Below are positions 1-8,386 of a stretch of DNA of 56,783 nucleotides, piece by piece. The DNA lies in the NCBI GenBank assembly GCA_017557535.1, contig JAFYYM010000045.1, positions 1-56,783 of the forward strand, written 5' to 3'. The notes beneath the pieces are model-generated. The model searched no databases. It worked only from the letters and a program-made list of their open reading frames with translations, and was not told the DNA's origin. Made by a program: the position numbers and the translations under genes. This DNA comes from Bacteroidales bacterium (GTDB lineage: Bacteria > Bacteroidota > Bacteroidia > Bacteroidales > UBA932). Each line of letters begins with the position of its first letter. Position 1 is the first letter of the stretch.

Positions 1-31
1 CATCCTGAGCCAGGATCAAACTCTTCTTTGT
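1..31 (-). rRNA. rrs: 16S ribosomal RNA, 5' end only (runs off the window)
   Basis: The reverse complement of the first bases reads AGAGTTTGATCCTGGCTCAG, the nearly universal start of bacterial 16S rRNA. Only about 31 bases of the gene lie in the window; the rest is to the left. The exact mature 5' end is estimated by aligning the GAGTTTG block to E. coli position 9. A leader of about 135 bases (32-167) separates it from its promoter. It is transcribed leftward, away from everything else here. Confidence 0.95.
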
Positions 32-172
32 ATATACACTATAAATCTTAGTCCGACCCCGACAGCTTCTCTAAAGAAATCAACGCTCTCGATTCAATTT
101 ATTCTCGGTACTTGCTTGTACTAATCTTTCAGTATTTTCAAAGATCATGATGCTTCATTCAGAAGCGGGCTG

Positions 173-203
173 CAAAGGTAACAACTTTTTCTTTCTCCAC
201 AAA
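173..203 (-). promoter_or_regulatory. rRNA operon promoter (Bacteroidota type)
   Basis: On the minus strand a -33 TTTG (203-200) is followed after 19 bases by a -7 TACCTTTG (180-173), a full match to the Bacteroidota housekeeping sigma consensus. Transcription should begin near 167 and run into the 16S gene. A perfect 7-bp inverted repeat (CCACAAA/TTTGTGG, 197-213) covers the -33 element. On the plus strand it is followed by a T run, so it resembles a terminator for plus-strand transcripts, but no plus-strand gene precedes it. Confidence 0.85.
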
Positions 204-231
204 TTTTTTGTGGATTTTTTTGAAAAAGAAT

Positions 232-2448
232 CTAGTACCATACGGCGGGACTTTCTCCCATCTTGAAGACAAGGTCTCCTCCCGCCATTATTTCTGAATA
301 CTCCACATATCCTCTATCAAGCTTTTTCCCGTTCAAGGTGACCTCCTGAATATACTTGTTGGATGCGTCAAGTCCTTTAGCCTTGATTCTCAATACACCA
401 CCCGGAACAGTCACTTCCGCTTTCTCGAATGCCGGGGCGCCGAACCAGAATCGGGTTGACGCAGGCTCCATCTCATAGAATCCCAGTGATGAGAGAACAT
501 ACCATGCGGACATTTGCCCGGCGTCCTCATTGCCTGCTAGACCCTCGGTATTGTTCTGGTAAAACTCGGCATATACCCTGCGGACAAGATCGGCGGTCTT
601 CCAAGGCTGTCCGGCCATCGAGTAGAAATATAAAATGTGGTGACTCGGCTCATTGCCGTGGACATATTGGCCGATCAAACCGGTGATGTCACTGGAGACA
701 TTGTCACCTTCAAGATGGGAATCGGCAAGGAAGAGGGAGTCCAGTCTCTCTATGAATAGGTCCTTGGAACCATAAAACTCTATCAAACCGTCATAGTCCT
801 GGGGGACAAGCCACGTATATTGCCAAGCGGTGCCCTCGCAGTAATCTGTGACCTCATGGGCGGAATGATAGGGGCTGAATGGTGTCCTCCAACTACCGTC
901 TGACAACCTGCCGCGGGCCTGAAGCGTATTTTTGTCCATATAATTCCTGTAGGAGTGGCTTCTCTCGCGGAAATAAGCGGCATCCTCACTCTTCCCAAGA
1001 TGCTCCGCCGCGGAGGCCATAGCTCCATCAGCGATGGCGTATTCCATGTCATAGGCGACAGATTGGTTGAAAAGGTCGGACGGGATGAAGCCATACCTCT
1101 TCCTTAGATCCTGGCCTCTGTCATCGCCCATCGCGGTGTTTTTCAACGCCTTCCAGGCTTCTTCCTTATTGACCCCGGGGACATCCTTGACGACGGCGTC
1201 AGCCACGGCGATGATCCCGGGGTTGCCGACCATGCAGTCGGTCTCATTGGCCATCAGGTGCCAGACAGGAAGCCTCCCTTGCTCCTCGTTGATACTGATC
1301 ATGGTGTTCACCATGTCGGCTTCCCTGTCCGGATGAAGGATTGTCATCAGTGGCATCTGGGCCCTGTAGGTGTCCCAGAGCGAGAATGTGGTATAGGTGC
1401 TGTGTGTGACGGACGGATGGACCAAACCGTCAGCTCCACGGTATTCCCCGTTGACATCGCTGAAAACGGAGGGCACAATCATGGTGTGGAACAAGGCTGA
1501 GTAGAACACGGTCTTAGTGTCGTCATCGCAGCCGCTGACCTTCGCCTTCGATAGTTCTTTGTTCCAAGCCGCGACAGCAGCCTTCTCAGTAGCCTCGAAG
1601 TCCCATCCGGGGAGCTCGGCTTCCATATTCATCTTGGCGTTCTCCTCGCTGACAGCTGAAATCGCGACTTTGACCATCACCTGGTCGCCGGCCGCTGTCT
1701 TGAAACACGCCCTGCCGAATTTGACTGAGCCGGATTCGCCTTCTTTCACTGAGATGACCTCGAGCGACTCGAAAGGCTTGTCGAAGACGGCGTAGAAGAA
1801 AATCTTCTGGTTTTTGGCCCAGCCGTGGGAGAATCGGTAGCCCGAGACAGTATTGTTGTCAATAATCTCAATTCCTGTGTCGTAGGCTGAGTCCCAGCAG
1901 CCTCCATTCTGGAGGTCGATAACGACCGCCGCTTCGTCAGAAGCCGGGAAAGTGTAACGGCTCAACCCTACCCTGCAAGTCGATGTCATCTCCGCGGTGA
2001 TTCCATAACGGGTCAGGGGTACGCTATAGTATCCCGGCCGGGCGATTTCCTTTGACCTGTCAGCGTATGACCAAAGACCTGAAGACGGGTCGTCTTCAAC
2101 GCCTCTGGAATAATTGACATCTCCTATCACCGGCATCAATGTCACGTCGAACAGGTCACCTATTCCGGTCCCGCTCAAATGCGTGTGGGAGAAGCCTATG
2201 ACTGTTTGGTCGCTGTCGTGGTAGCCTGAGCACCAATCCCAACTCTGGGGAATGCTGGTGGGGCCAAGTTGGACCGCCCCGAAGGGGACGCTCGCTCCGA
2301 CGAACACATGTCCGTGACCTCCTGAACCTATCTTGACATTGACATATTGCGTGAGATCATCTTCTGACGCATTGGATGTGGTGCATGCGCAAGCCAAAGA
2401 CGCGATGGCGACTAATGCCGCGGCGACAGGGATTCCTTTAAGATTCAT
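232..2448 (-). CDS. GH92 family alpha-mannosidase, lipoprotein
   Basis: This is a 738-aa glycoside hydrolase of family GH92, calcium-dependent exo-alpha-mannosidases (mostly alpha-1,2). Hallmarks include the N-terminal segment with PFGAVQLGP and GFSHTHLSGTG, then HGNEPSHH and GNEDAGQMSAWYVLS near the C terminus, which carry the acidic catalytic and calcium-binding residues. A hydrophobic signal peptide ends in a lipobox (ASLACAC), so the enzyme is probably anchored in a membrane facing the periplasm or cell surface. The length equals the GH92 core with no added domains, unlike the copy at 39265. It stands alone between the rRNA promoter and the mutL group, not in a Sus locus. Stop is TAG. Linkage specificity cannot be read from sequence. 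Confidence 0.93.
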   Translation of the reverse strand: MNLKGIPVAAALVAIASLACACTTSNASEDDLTQYVNVKIGSGGHGHVFVGASVPFGAVQLGPTSIPQSWDWCSGYHDSDQTVIGFSHTHLSGTGIGDLFDVTLMPVIGDVNYSRGVEDDPSSGLWSYADRSKEIARPGYYSVPLTRYGITAEMTSTCRVGLSRYTFPASDEAAVVIDLQNGGCWDSAYDTGIEIIDNNTVSGYRFSHGWAKNQKIFFYAVFDKPFESLEVISVKEGESGSVKFGRACFKTAAGDQVMVKVAISAVSEENAKMNMEAELPGWDFEATEKAAVAAWNKELSKAKVSGCDDDTKTVFYSALFHTMIVPSVFSDVNGEYRGADGLVHPSVTHSTYTTFSLWDTYRAQMPLMTILHPDREADMVNTMISINEEQGRLPVWHLMANETDCMVGNPGIIAVADAVVKDVPGVNKEEAWKALKNTAMGDDRGQDLRKRYGFIPSDLFNQSVAYDMEYAIADGAMASAAEHLGKSEDAAYFRERSHSYRNYMDKNTLQARGRLSDGSWRTPFSPYHSAHEVTDYCEGTAWQYTWLVPQDYDGLIEFYGSKDLFIERLDSLFLADSHLEGDNVSSDITGLIGQYVHGNEPSHHILYFYSMAGQPWKTADLVRRVYAEFYQNNTEGLAGNEDAGQMSAWYVLSSLGFYEMEPASTRFWFGAPAFEKAEVTVPGGVLRIKAKGLDASNKYIQEVTLNGKKLDRGYVEYSEIMAGGDLVFKMGESPAVWY

Positions 2449-2491
2449 ATAAGTCTGTATAATTGTGAATCGCTAATTTAAGAAAAATAAT

Positions 2492-2499
2492 TATATTTG
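2492..2499 (+). promoter_or_regulatory. -7 promoter element TATATTTG upstream of the mutL operon
   Basis: TATATTTG matches the Bacteroidota -7 consensus TAnnTTTG. No good TTG is seen at the expected -33 distance. The predicted transcript start is near 2505, downstream of the ATG-like codon at 2497, which supports translation of the next gene from ATG 2524. Confidence 0.55.
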
Positions 2500-2523
2500 T
2501 TTTTCACGAAACAATCATTCGCC

Positions 2524-2838
2524 ATGGGCTTTTTCACATTCCCCGGCCAGCAAGAGCATAGGAAGTTCAACTACAGGCCGATATACTACGACAAGGACGA
2601 AGAGGAGCGCCGCCAGGTGTTCGGCAAGGTCGACGGCAGGCTTGACGCCGAGAAAGCCAAGGAGAAGGAGAACGGCGAATATAAGGCCGGTTCCTACATC
2701 CGAGGGGCCTTCCGGGATGGCAACTACGCCAAGAGGGATGACACCGCCACAGCTGCCCAGAAAATCATTGGCATTGTGGGGTTGATCCTTCTCGCCGTTG
2801 TCTTGATATATCTTTGCAAATTCTATCTACTGCTGTAG
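2524..2838 (+). CDS. Small conserved protein with C-terminal membrane anchor
   Basis: A 104-aa protein beginning MGFFTFPGQQEHRKF. It has a soluble, highly charged part (Tyr/Asp/Glu/Lys/Arg rich, about residues 15-75) and one C-terminal transmembrane helix (about residues 82-102, IIGIVGLILLAVVLIYL). I recall proteins with the same MGFFTF start next to mutL in other Bacteroidota, but no function. ATG 2524 is preferred over the upstream in-frame codon at 2497 because that codon lies inside or upstream of the promoter. The stop TAG is one base before the mutL start, so the two are co-transcribed and probably translationally coupled. Confidence 0.8.
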   Translation: MGFFTFPGQQEHRKFNYRPIYYDKDEEERRQVFGKVDGRLDAEKAKEKENGEYKAGSYIRGAFRDGNYAKRDDTATAAQKIIGIVGLILLAVVLIYLCKFYLLL

Positions 2839-2839
2839 G

Positions 2840-4639
2840 ATGGAACTGAGGATTCTTCCTGGGAATATAGCTAATATGATCGCAGCGGGGGAGGTCGTCC
2901 AGAGACCGGCCTCCGTGGTCAAGGAATTGATGGAGAATTCCATCGATGCGGGCGCTCGTCAGGTGAACGTGGTTATCGGAGACTCTGGGCGGACTTTGAT
3001 CCAAGTTATAGATGATGGCTCCGGCATGACTCCGGACGATGCTGTCTTGTGTTTCGAGCGCCACGCCACCTCTAAGATAGCCACAGCTGAGGACCTTCAG
3101 GAAATCATGACCTATGGTTTCCGCGGGGAGGCTCTGGCATCCATAGCCGCAGTGGCTGAAGTCACATTGAAGACAAGGACGGCCCAAAACGAGACCGGCT
3201 GCCAGGTCGAGATGGCAGGATCGACGCACGTCTCCACTTCTGAGGTATCCACGCCGGTGGGAACCAACATCTCCGTCAGGAACCTGTTCTACAATATTCC
3301 AGCGAGAAGGAAATTCCTCAAGTCGGACAATGTGGAACTCAAACATATCACTGAGGAGTTCACTAAAGTCGCTCTCACACGCCCCGACACAGGATTCTCG
3401 CTGTCCCATAACGGAAGGGATATTTTTGTTCTCAGACCGGCCAAGTCCCTGAAATACAGAATTATGGACTTGCTGGGCACCTCTGTCGCCGGCGATTTGG
3501 TGGATCTTGCCGCTGACACTTCCATGGTGAGCCTTCGAGGTTTCGCCGGCAGGCCGGACACGGCCCGGAAGACTCTCGGCAACCAGTTCTTCTTCGTTAA
3601 CGGGCGCTATTTCCGAAGCCCTTATCTTCACAAGGCTGTGATGAGGGCGTATGAGGGTCTTATCCCGGAGGGAGTCACCCCCTCATATTTCATTTATCTG
3701 GAGACGAATCCGAGCTCGGTCGATGTGAATATAAGTCCTACGAAGTCAGAAGTCAAATTCGAGGATGACTCCCTGGTGTTCCAGGTGGTTTATGCGGCTG
3801 TGAAAGAGACTCTCGGCAAGAATTCTTTCGCTGGAGATATCGACTTCTCCAACCCGGAGGTAAACGATATGCCTGTTCTCGGGAAGCATTTCTCGGAGTA
3901 TAAACCGGATGTCGCTCCTAGGGTCCAGGTGGATCCAGGTTACGATCCATTCGAGCCGATGTTTCGCGACCATGAATTCCAGCCGTCTTCCGCCAAAAAT
4001 CCCGGTTACCAGCCAGGAGGGTTGGTCGACAGGAGGGAGGACTATGGGAAGTTGTTCGAGGATAAGTCGTTACCAATCACCCAGACCCTGATTTTGGGAG
4101 GACGGTATATTATCGCCCCGGCAAAGGACGGAATGATGGTGGTGAACATCCGCAGGGCTTGGGAAAGGGTCCTTTACGACAGGGCGATAGCTGCTTTGAC
4201 AAAGCAAGGTCATGTCACCCAGACCAACATGTTTCCCGTGAAAGTGGAGGTTGGAGCGCCGGGCAGGCTCCTTCTTGATTCTAAGGCATCCTTGCTCACA
4301 TCGCTCGGTTTTGATATCTCACCTTTTGGTACAGACACAATCGTGGTGAACGGCGTGCCGGAAGGGTTCTCCGGTGAGCCCGGCAAGGTTGAGACGATGA
4401 TCCAGGACCTGTTGCTGATTCTCTCTGACGACAGTGTTTCCCTGCCGGGTGTCATGGAGTCATCGATGGCGGAGAAAATAGCGCTTTTAGGTGCTTCGAC
4501 TCGTGACCAACTCACTTCTCCCATGGAGGCGAGAGCTTTGTTGGACGCCCTTTTGTCAAGCGCTAACCCCGAGCTGACTATCTCGGGGAAAAAGACGATG
4601 TCTGTGATGACGGCTGCCCAGATAGACAAACTTTTCTGA
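2840..4639 (+). CDS. mutL: DNA mismatch repair protein MutL
   Basis: A 599-aa MutL. The N-terminal GHKL ATPase is clear: IAAGEVVQRPASVVKELMEN (ATP/Mg site), DDGSGM, RHATSKI and GFRGEAL, followed by the S5-like transducer domain to about residue 330. MutL links MutS mismatch recognition to strand removal. After a divergent linker comes a C-terminal dimerisation domain. The position of the endonuclease motif DQHAxxE reads VNIRRAWE here, and the usual C-terminal CPHGRP zinc motif reads TISGKKTM, so nuclease activity is doubtful (see findings). The gene follows the small membrane protein by one base and precedes the rhomboid gene by 10 bases. Confidence 0.97.
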   Translation: MELRILPGNIANMIAAGEVVQRPASVVKELMENSIDAGARQVNVVIGDSGRTLIQVIDDGSGMTPDDAVLCFERHATSKIATAEDLQEIMTYGFRGEALASIAAVAEVTLKTRTAQNETGCQVEMAGSTHVSTSEVSTPVGTNISVRNLFYNIPARRKFLKSDNVELKHITEEFTKVALTRPDTGFSLSHNGRDIFVLRPAKSLKYRIMDLLGTSVAGDLVDLAADTSMVSLRGFAGRPDTARKTLGNQFFFVNGRYFRSPYLHKAVMRAYEGLIPEGVTPSYFIYLETNPSSVDVNISPTKSEVKFEDDSLVFQVVYAAVKETLGKNSFAGDIDFSNPEVNDMPVLGKHFSEYKPDVAPRVQVDPGYDPFEPMFRDHEFQPSSAKNPGYQPGGLVDRREDYGKLFEDKSLPITQTLILGGRYIIAPAKDGMMVVNIRRAWERVLYDRAIAALTKQGHVTQTNMFPVKVEVGAPGRLLLDSKASLLTSLGFDISPFGTDTIVVNGVPEGFSGEPGKVETMIQDLLLILSDDSVSLPGVMESSMAEKIALLGASTRDQLTSPMEARALLDALLSSANPELTISGKKTMSVMTAAQIDKLF

Positions 4640-4649
4640 ATATTATAAT

Positions 4650-5348
4650 ATGGCACAATACTACGGCTACGACAACAACCAAGAAGGCGGCATCCTGTCA
4701 AGGATCATGGGCAATATTCCTGTAGTGACAAGGAATATCTTCATGATCAATGTGTTGATGTTCATAGCGACTCTCATCAATCAAGGTTTCATGATTGAGA
4801 CCTTCTCCGTTTTTTACCCCAAGTCGCCATATTTCCGCCTCTGGCAGCCTGTGACATATCTCTTCATGCACGGCAATTTCTGGCATATTTTCGTGAATAT
4901 GTGGTGCCTCCTCATGTTCGGATCTGTTCTTGAGAGAGCTATCGGATCCAGGAAGTACCTGATATTCTATTTTGTGACAGGACTCGGTGCGTTGCTAATA
5001 CACTTCCTGGTCCAGGATATTCAGGCTCAGGTATGGCTTGCCGACGGTTCCGATATGCAAAAATATTACGCCCTTCTCGGAACCCCGACGCTGGGAGCTT
5101 CGGGAGCCATATTCGGAATCCAGATCGGCTACGCCATGCTTTATCCCAACGCCCTCTGGACCCTTGTGTTCCCTCCTATCACCCTTAAGGCCAAGTGGTT
5201 CGTTCTGATCTTCATGGCGATAGAATTGTTCACCGGCATCACTGGGACTATGGATGGAATAGCCCATTTCGCTCATCTAGGAGGCGCTTTGTTTGGTTTT
5301 CTGCTTATTCTTTGGTGGAAAAAGAAAGGTACGCTTTGGCAAAGATGA
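4650..5348 (+). CDS. Rhomboid family intramembrane serine protease
   Basis: A 232-aa polytopic membrane protein with about six hydrophobic helices. The catalytic dyad is visible: GASGAIFG with Ser151 and AHLGGALFG with His209. The HGNFWHIFVNMW segment matches the conserved H/N region of rhomboids. It would cleave membrane-anchored substrates within the cytoplasmic membrane; the substrate is unknown. It lies 10 bases after mutL and its stop overlaps the next start (ATGA), so mutL, rhomboid and the EEP gene probably form one operon. Confidence 0.95.
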   Translation: MAQYYGYDNNQEGGILSRIMGNIPVVTRNIFMINVLMFIATLINQGFMIETFSVFYPKSPYFRLWQPVTYLFMHGNFWHIFVNMWCLLMFGSVLERAIGSRKYLIFYFVTGLGALLIHFLVQDIQAQVWLADGSDMQKYYALLGTPTLGASGAIFGIQIGYAMLYPNALWTLVFPPITLKAKWFVLIFMAIELFTGITGTMDGIAHFAHLGGALFGFLLILWWKKKGTLWQR

Positions 5349-6424
5349 GAAATAAAGGTTTGGGGCTTACTGGGATAGTGGCGAGGATATTGATGCTTCT
5401 CGCCGCCGGCTTGCTGCTGATGTCCTATGCCTCCACTATCGTCAATCCTGCCAAGGCTTGGTATATGAACGCCTTAGGGCTTCTTTTCATCCCGATAGCC
5501 GTACTAAACCTGTTCTTGCTGATATGGGCGGCCAAACGCAAGTCAGGAGCCATCTTCATTCCTCTTTTGGCCTTGCTTCCTTCCTTCATCCTGATCGGCA
5601 GATATGTCCAATTCTCATCTGGTGCGGACGAGGGCGACAAGCCCGTCAAAATGGTCTCTTACAATGTCGGCCGCTTCATCATGGGAAGAAAGCCTGAGTT
5701 CAAAACCACGGGAGGCCCTGTCGCCTGCATGGATTCTGTCGTGAGGTTCATCAAGGCCACTGATGCGGACATCATCTGTCTCCAGGAGGTCGATCTTTCC
5801 GGGGAATATGATGTGGCGGGTTTCATTCGGGAGCATTTCCCCGATTATGAGACGGCCTATTTCATGCATATCAACAAGGAAGGCGCCTACGGGAACGTGA
5901 CATTGAGCCGCTTCCCAATTGAAGGGAAGGGCCATTTCCAGTTCGAGAAAAGCTCGAACCAAGCAATATACACGGACCTGAAGGTTAATGAAGGCTCTAA
6001 GATAAGGGTTTACAATTGTCACTTCCAGAGTTATAACATCTCGATAAAGGATCTGGTCAAATCGGGGGGAAAAGACAGCACCTTGGTAAGGAACACTGAG
6101 GAGAAGTTGAAACAATCGATAGCCAGGCGTCCCGAGCAAGTTGAGCGAGTGATGGCGGACATCGAGAATTGCCCCTTGGAGTCTTTTGTGGTCGGGGATT
6201 TCAATGATAACCCCATGTCGTACACTTACCATCGGCTGAAGAAAGGGCGCAAAGACACCTTCGTGGAAGTCGGTAGAGGATTCGGAGCGACTTACTCGAC
6301 CCTTTGGCCTTTCATCCGCATTGATTACATCCTGTACCCCAGCCACTTCAAGGCCGTATCCAACCGTATTCCCAAACTAAAGTATTCCGACCACTACCCT
6401 GTGGTGGCGGAAATACAATTCTAG
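5345..6424 (+). CDS. Membrane-anchored endonuclease/exonuclease/phosphatase (EEP) family protein
   Basis: A 359-aa protein starting at ATG 5345, overlapping the rhomboid stop by four bases. About three N-terminal transmembrane segments (residues about 8-90) precede an EEP (DNase I-like) domain. Its catalytic motifs are present: SYNVG (Asn), ICLQEVD (Glu), VVGDFND (Asp/Asn) and SDHYPVVAE (Asp-His). EEP enzymes hydrolyse phosphoester bonds in nucleic acids, phospholipids or inositol phosphates; the substrate here is unknown. The domain orientation suggests catalysis outside the cytoplasm. A longer reading frame extends upstream inside the rhomboid gene, but the overlap start fits operon spacing better. 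Confidence 0.9.
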   Translation: MRNKGLGLTGIVARILMLLAAGLLLMSYASTIVNPAKAWYMNALGLLFIPIAVLNLFLLIWAAKRKSGAIFIPLLALLPSFILIGRYVQFSSGADEGDKPVKMVSYNVGRFIMGRKPEFKTTGGPVACMDSVVRFIKATDADIICLQEVDLSGEYDVAGFIREHFPDYETAYFMHINKEGAYGNVTLSRFPIEGKGHFQFEKSSNQAIYTDLKVNEGSKIRVYNCHFQSYNISIKDLVKSGGKDSTLVRNTEEKLKQSIARRPEQVERVMADIENCPLESFVVGDFNDNPMSYTYHRLKKGRKDTFVEVGRGFGATYSTLWPFIRIDYILYPSHFKAVSNRIPKLKYSDHYPVVAEIQF

Positions 6425-6443
6425 GTGGATATTGGATGAATCC

Positions 6444-7070
6444 CTAAGAACGGATTATCTCTACCTCTCCGTCTAGGCCGATCTTGATGATCTGGGAGGC
6501 CTCGCCGGTGGCACCGGCCTCCAGTCTGGCGTCGGCGATGTAATCCACGGCGCTGGTGATCTCCTCGGGAATATCCTTGAATTTCCTCGGGGCGGGTTTG
6601 CCGGAGATGTTGGCGGAGGTTGAGACGATAGGTCTTCCGAATTTCTCCACCAGCTTAAGGCAGAAATCCATCATCGGGATGCGTATACCCACTGTACCGT
6701 CCGAGGCTACCACATTACAGGCGAGGTGGTATTTGTCGGCCTTAGGGGCTTCTCCTTCTTCCGGGAACGGATAGGCGATGGCTCCAGGATAAATGATAGT
6801 CATCGGTTTGTCATTTACCTCGACCAGATCTATCGCCATAGGTGGGATTTTCTTCACGTATCTCGCCACTTGGTCAAGGTCGCTGGCCAGTAAAACCATC
6901 GATTTGCTGTCGCCCCTCCGTTTGATTGAATATATCCTCGCGACCGCCTCGGGGTTGGTGGAGTCGCATCCCAGGCCCCAAACCGTGTCTGTCGGGTAGA
7001 GAATCACTCCACCTTTCCTCAATGTCTCTAGGGCTTCTTCCAGAACTTTCTCAATCTCATTCTTTCGCAT
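6444..7070 (-). CDS. tsaC: Threonylcarbamoyl-AMP synthase (Sua5/YrdC family)
   Basis: A 208-aa YrdC-fold protein that makes threonylcarbamoyl-adenylate from threonine, bicarbonate and ATP, the first step of the tRNA t6A37 modification. Diagnostic segments: GGVILYPTDTVWGLGCD near the N terminus, IKRRGDSKSMVLL, VGIRIPM, and STSANISGKPAP. The length matches the short TsaC/YrdC form without the C-terminal Sua5 domain. Convergent with the EEP gene (19-base gap, no clear terminator). The rsmE stop lies 8 bases upstream of its start, so the two minus-strand RNA-modification genes are probably co-transcribed. Confidence 0.93.
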   Translation of the reverse strand: MRKNEIEKVLEEALETLRKGGVILYPTDTVWGLGCDSTNPEAVARIYSIKRRGDSKSMVLLASDLDQVARYVKKIPPMAIDLVEVNDKPMTIIYPGAIAYPFPEEGEAPKADKYHLACNVVASDGTVGIRIPMMDFCLKLVEKFGRPIVSTSANISGKPAPRKFKDIPEEITSAVDYIADARLEAGATGEASQIIKIGLDGEVEIIRS

Positions 7071-7078
7071 ATCCGTGA

Positions 7079-7801
7079 TTATTTCAAATAGTGGAGATAT
7101 ACAGCTGTTGACGCAACTACCGCGGCAGTCTCGGTGCGGAGCCTTGAAGGACCTAGATGTACGGGGATGAAGCCGTTTTCCAAAGCTAACCCCGCCTCTT
7201 CCGGAGTAAAGTCTCCCTCTGGCCCAATCATAATTGTAATATCCGCGCCCTCAGCTACTTCCGTAAGCACGTCCTCTATTGAACGCCTCTCGTTTTCACC
7301 CTCGAAGCAGTAGCATATCATCTTTATTGTCCGCGGCCCTGCTGAAGTGATGAATGACTTGACGGAGGTGGGCTCATCGATTATCGGCAACTGGGCCTTA
7401 AGGCTCTGCTTCATGGCCGAGAGAGCGATTTTGCGAGACCGCTCAGTCTTGAATACCCTTCTTTCTGACCTTTCCCCGATTATCGGGGCGATTCTGTCCA
7501 CCCCCACTTCTGTGGCTTTCTCTACAAACCATTCGTACCGGTCATTGTTTTTGGTGGGGCATACCGCCATAGTCAAAGAATAAGGATGGCCACCCCAGCC
7601 GGCGGTCTTCTCTAGGATCTCGGCTGAAGCTCCCTTGGGAGAGTCATCGGTCAATCTGCACCGCATCATCGTCCCAAGACCGTCGACGACAGTGATCTCA
7701 TCCCCGGTCCTGTGCCTCAATACCTTGACGCAGTGGGCGCTCTCTTCCGGGTCTAGGGATACTGTTTTCCCGTAACACTCTTTGGCGTAGAATATCTCCA
7801 T
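7079..7801 (-). CDS. rsmE: 16S rRNA (uracil(1498)-N(3))-methyltransferase RsmE
   Basis: A 240-aa SPOUT-class methyltransferase that uses S-adenosylmethionine to methylate U1498 of 16S rRNA. It has an N-terminal PUA-like RNA-binding part (ESAHCVKVLRHRTGD) and a C-terminal trefoil-knot domain with the family signature IGPEGDFTPEE and LGPSRLRTETAA, which form the cofactor-binding knot. Length is typical. It is the first gene of a minus-strand pair with tsaC and is divergent from the phosphoesterase gene at 7848 across 46 bases. Confidence 0.95.
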   Translation of the reverse strand: MEIFYAKECYGKTVSLDPEESAHCVKVLRHRTGDEITVVDGLGTMMRCRLTDDSPKGASAEILEKTAGWGGHPYSLTMAVCPTKNNDRYEWFVEKATEVGVDRIAPIIGERSERRVFKTERSRKIALSAMKQSLKAQLPIIDEPTSVKSFITSAGPRTIKMICYCFEGENERRSIEDVLTEVAEGADITIMIGPEGDFTPEEAGLALENGFIPVHLGPSRLRTETAAVVASTAVYLHYLK

Positions 7802-7833
7802 AACGCGAAGATACCAATTTGCCTCAAAAAGAC

Positions 7834-7841
7834 TATCTTTG
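7834..7841 (+). promoter_or_regulatory. -7 element TATCTTTG, very close to the start codon
   Basis: TATCTTTG ends 6 bases before ATG 7848. If the transcript starts 4-7 bases after the element, as usual in Bacteroidota, the mRNA would have almost no leader. No clear -33 TTG is seen at 19-21 bases. Confidence 0.5.
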
Positions 7842-7847
7842 TAAGGT

Positions 7848-8378
7848 ATGAAAATAGGGCTTATATCGGATACTCATGGAGTTTTCGCCCCGGATGTCAA
7901 GGCTTTCCTGGAACCTGTGGACCAGATTTGGCACGCCGGAGACTTCGGGACACTCTCCTGCGCCTCTGTCATAGAGGCTTTCAAGCCGCTCGTCGGAGTC
8001 TATGGCAATTGCGATGGCTTGGATGTGAGGCAGATATATCCCCGTTATCAGAGGTTTGAGTGTGAGGGGTTGAGGATCATTATGACCCACATAGGGCTCC
8101 GAAGGGGAAGCTACTGGGCTTTTGACACCAAACGACCGCTTTACGACGAGTTCGCCAAGGAGTTGATAGACATGTTCCATCCGGATATATTCGTGTGCGG
8201 CCATACTCATATTCCCCAGGTCTATAGAGACAGCAGGCAGGACTTCCTTTTCATGAATCCGGGTGCATGTGGCTATCAGGGTTCAAGGGATGTTCCCAGG
8301 ATGGCTCTGCGATTCGATATCGCCGGCGGGAAAATCTCTAACCTCGAGAAATGCGAGTTACCATGGGATAACAATTAG
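7848..8378 (+). CDS. YfcE/MJ0936-type metallophosphoesterase
   Basis: A 176-aa calcineurin-like phosphoesterase. The metal-binding motifs are complete: ISDTHG (Asp, His), HAGDFG (Asp), GNCD (Asn), MTHIG (His) and CGHTHIPQ (His pair). Family members hydrolyse phosphodiesters such as bis-pNPP in vitro; the natural substrate is generally unknown. No signal peptide, so cytoplasmic. The stop TAG ends 8 bases before the radA start, consistent with co-transcription with radA and the peptide deformylase. Confidence 0.9.
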   Translation: MKIGLISDTHGVFAPDVKAFLEPVDQIWHAGDFGTLSCASVIEAFKPLVGVYGNCDGLDVRQIYPRYQRFECEGLRIIMTHIGLRRGSYWAFDTKRPLYDEFAKELIDMFHPDIFVCGHTHIPQVYRDSRQDFLFMNPGACGYQGSRDVPRMALRFDIAGGKISNLEKCELPWDNN

Positions 8379-8386
8379 TGAATTAT

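Noticed and set aside
197-213. Hairpin as the terminator of the GH92 gene ending at 232
   Set aside because: Read on the minus strand the stem is followed by AGAAAG, not a T run. The T run is on the plus strand, where no gene precedes it.
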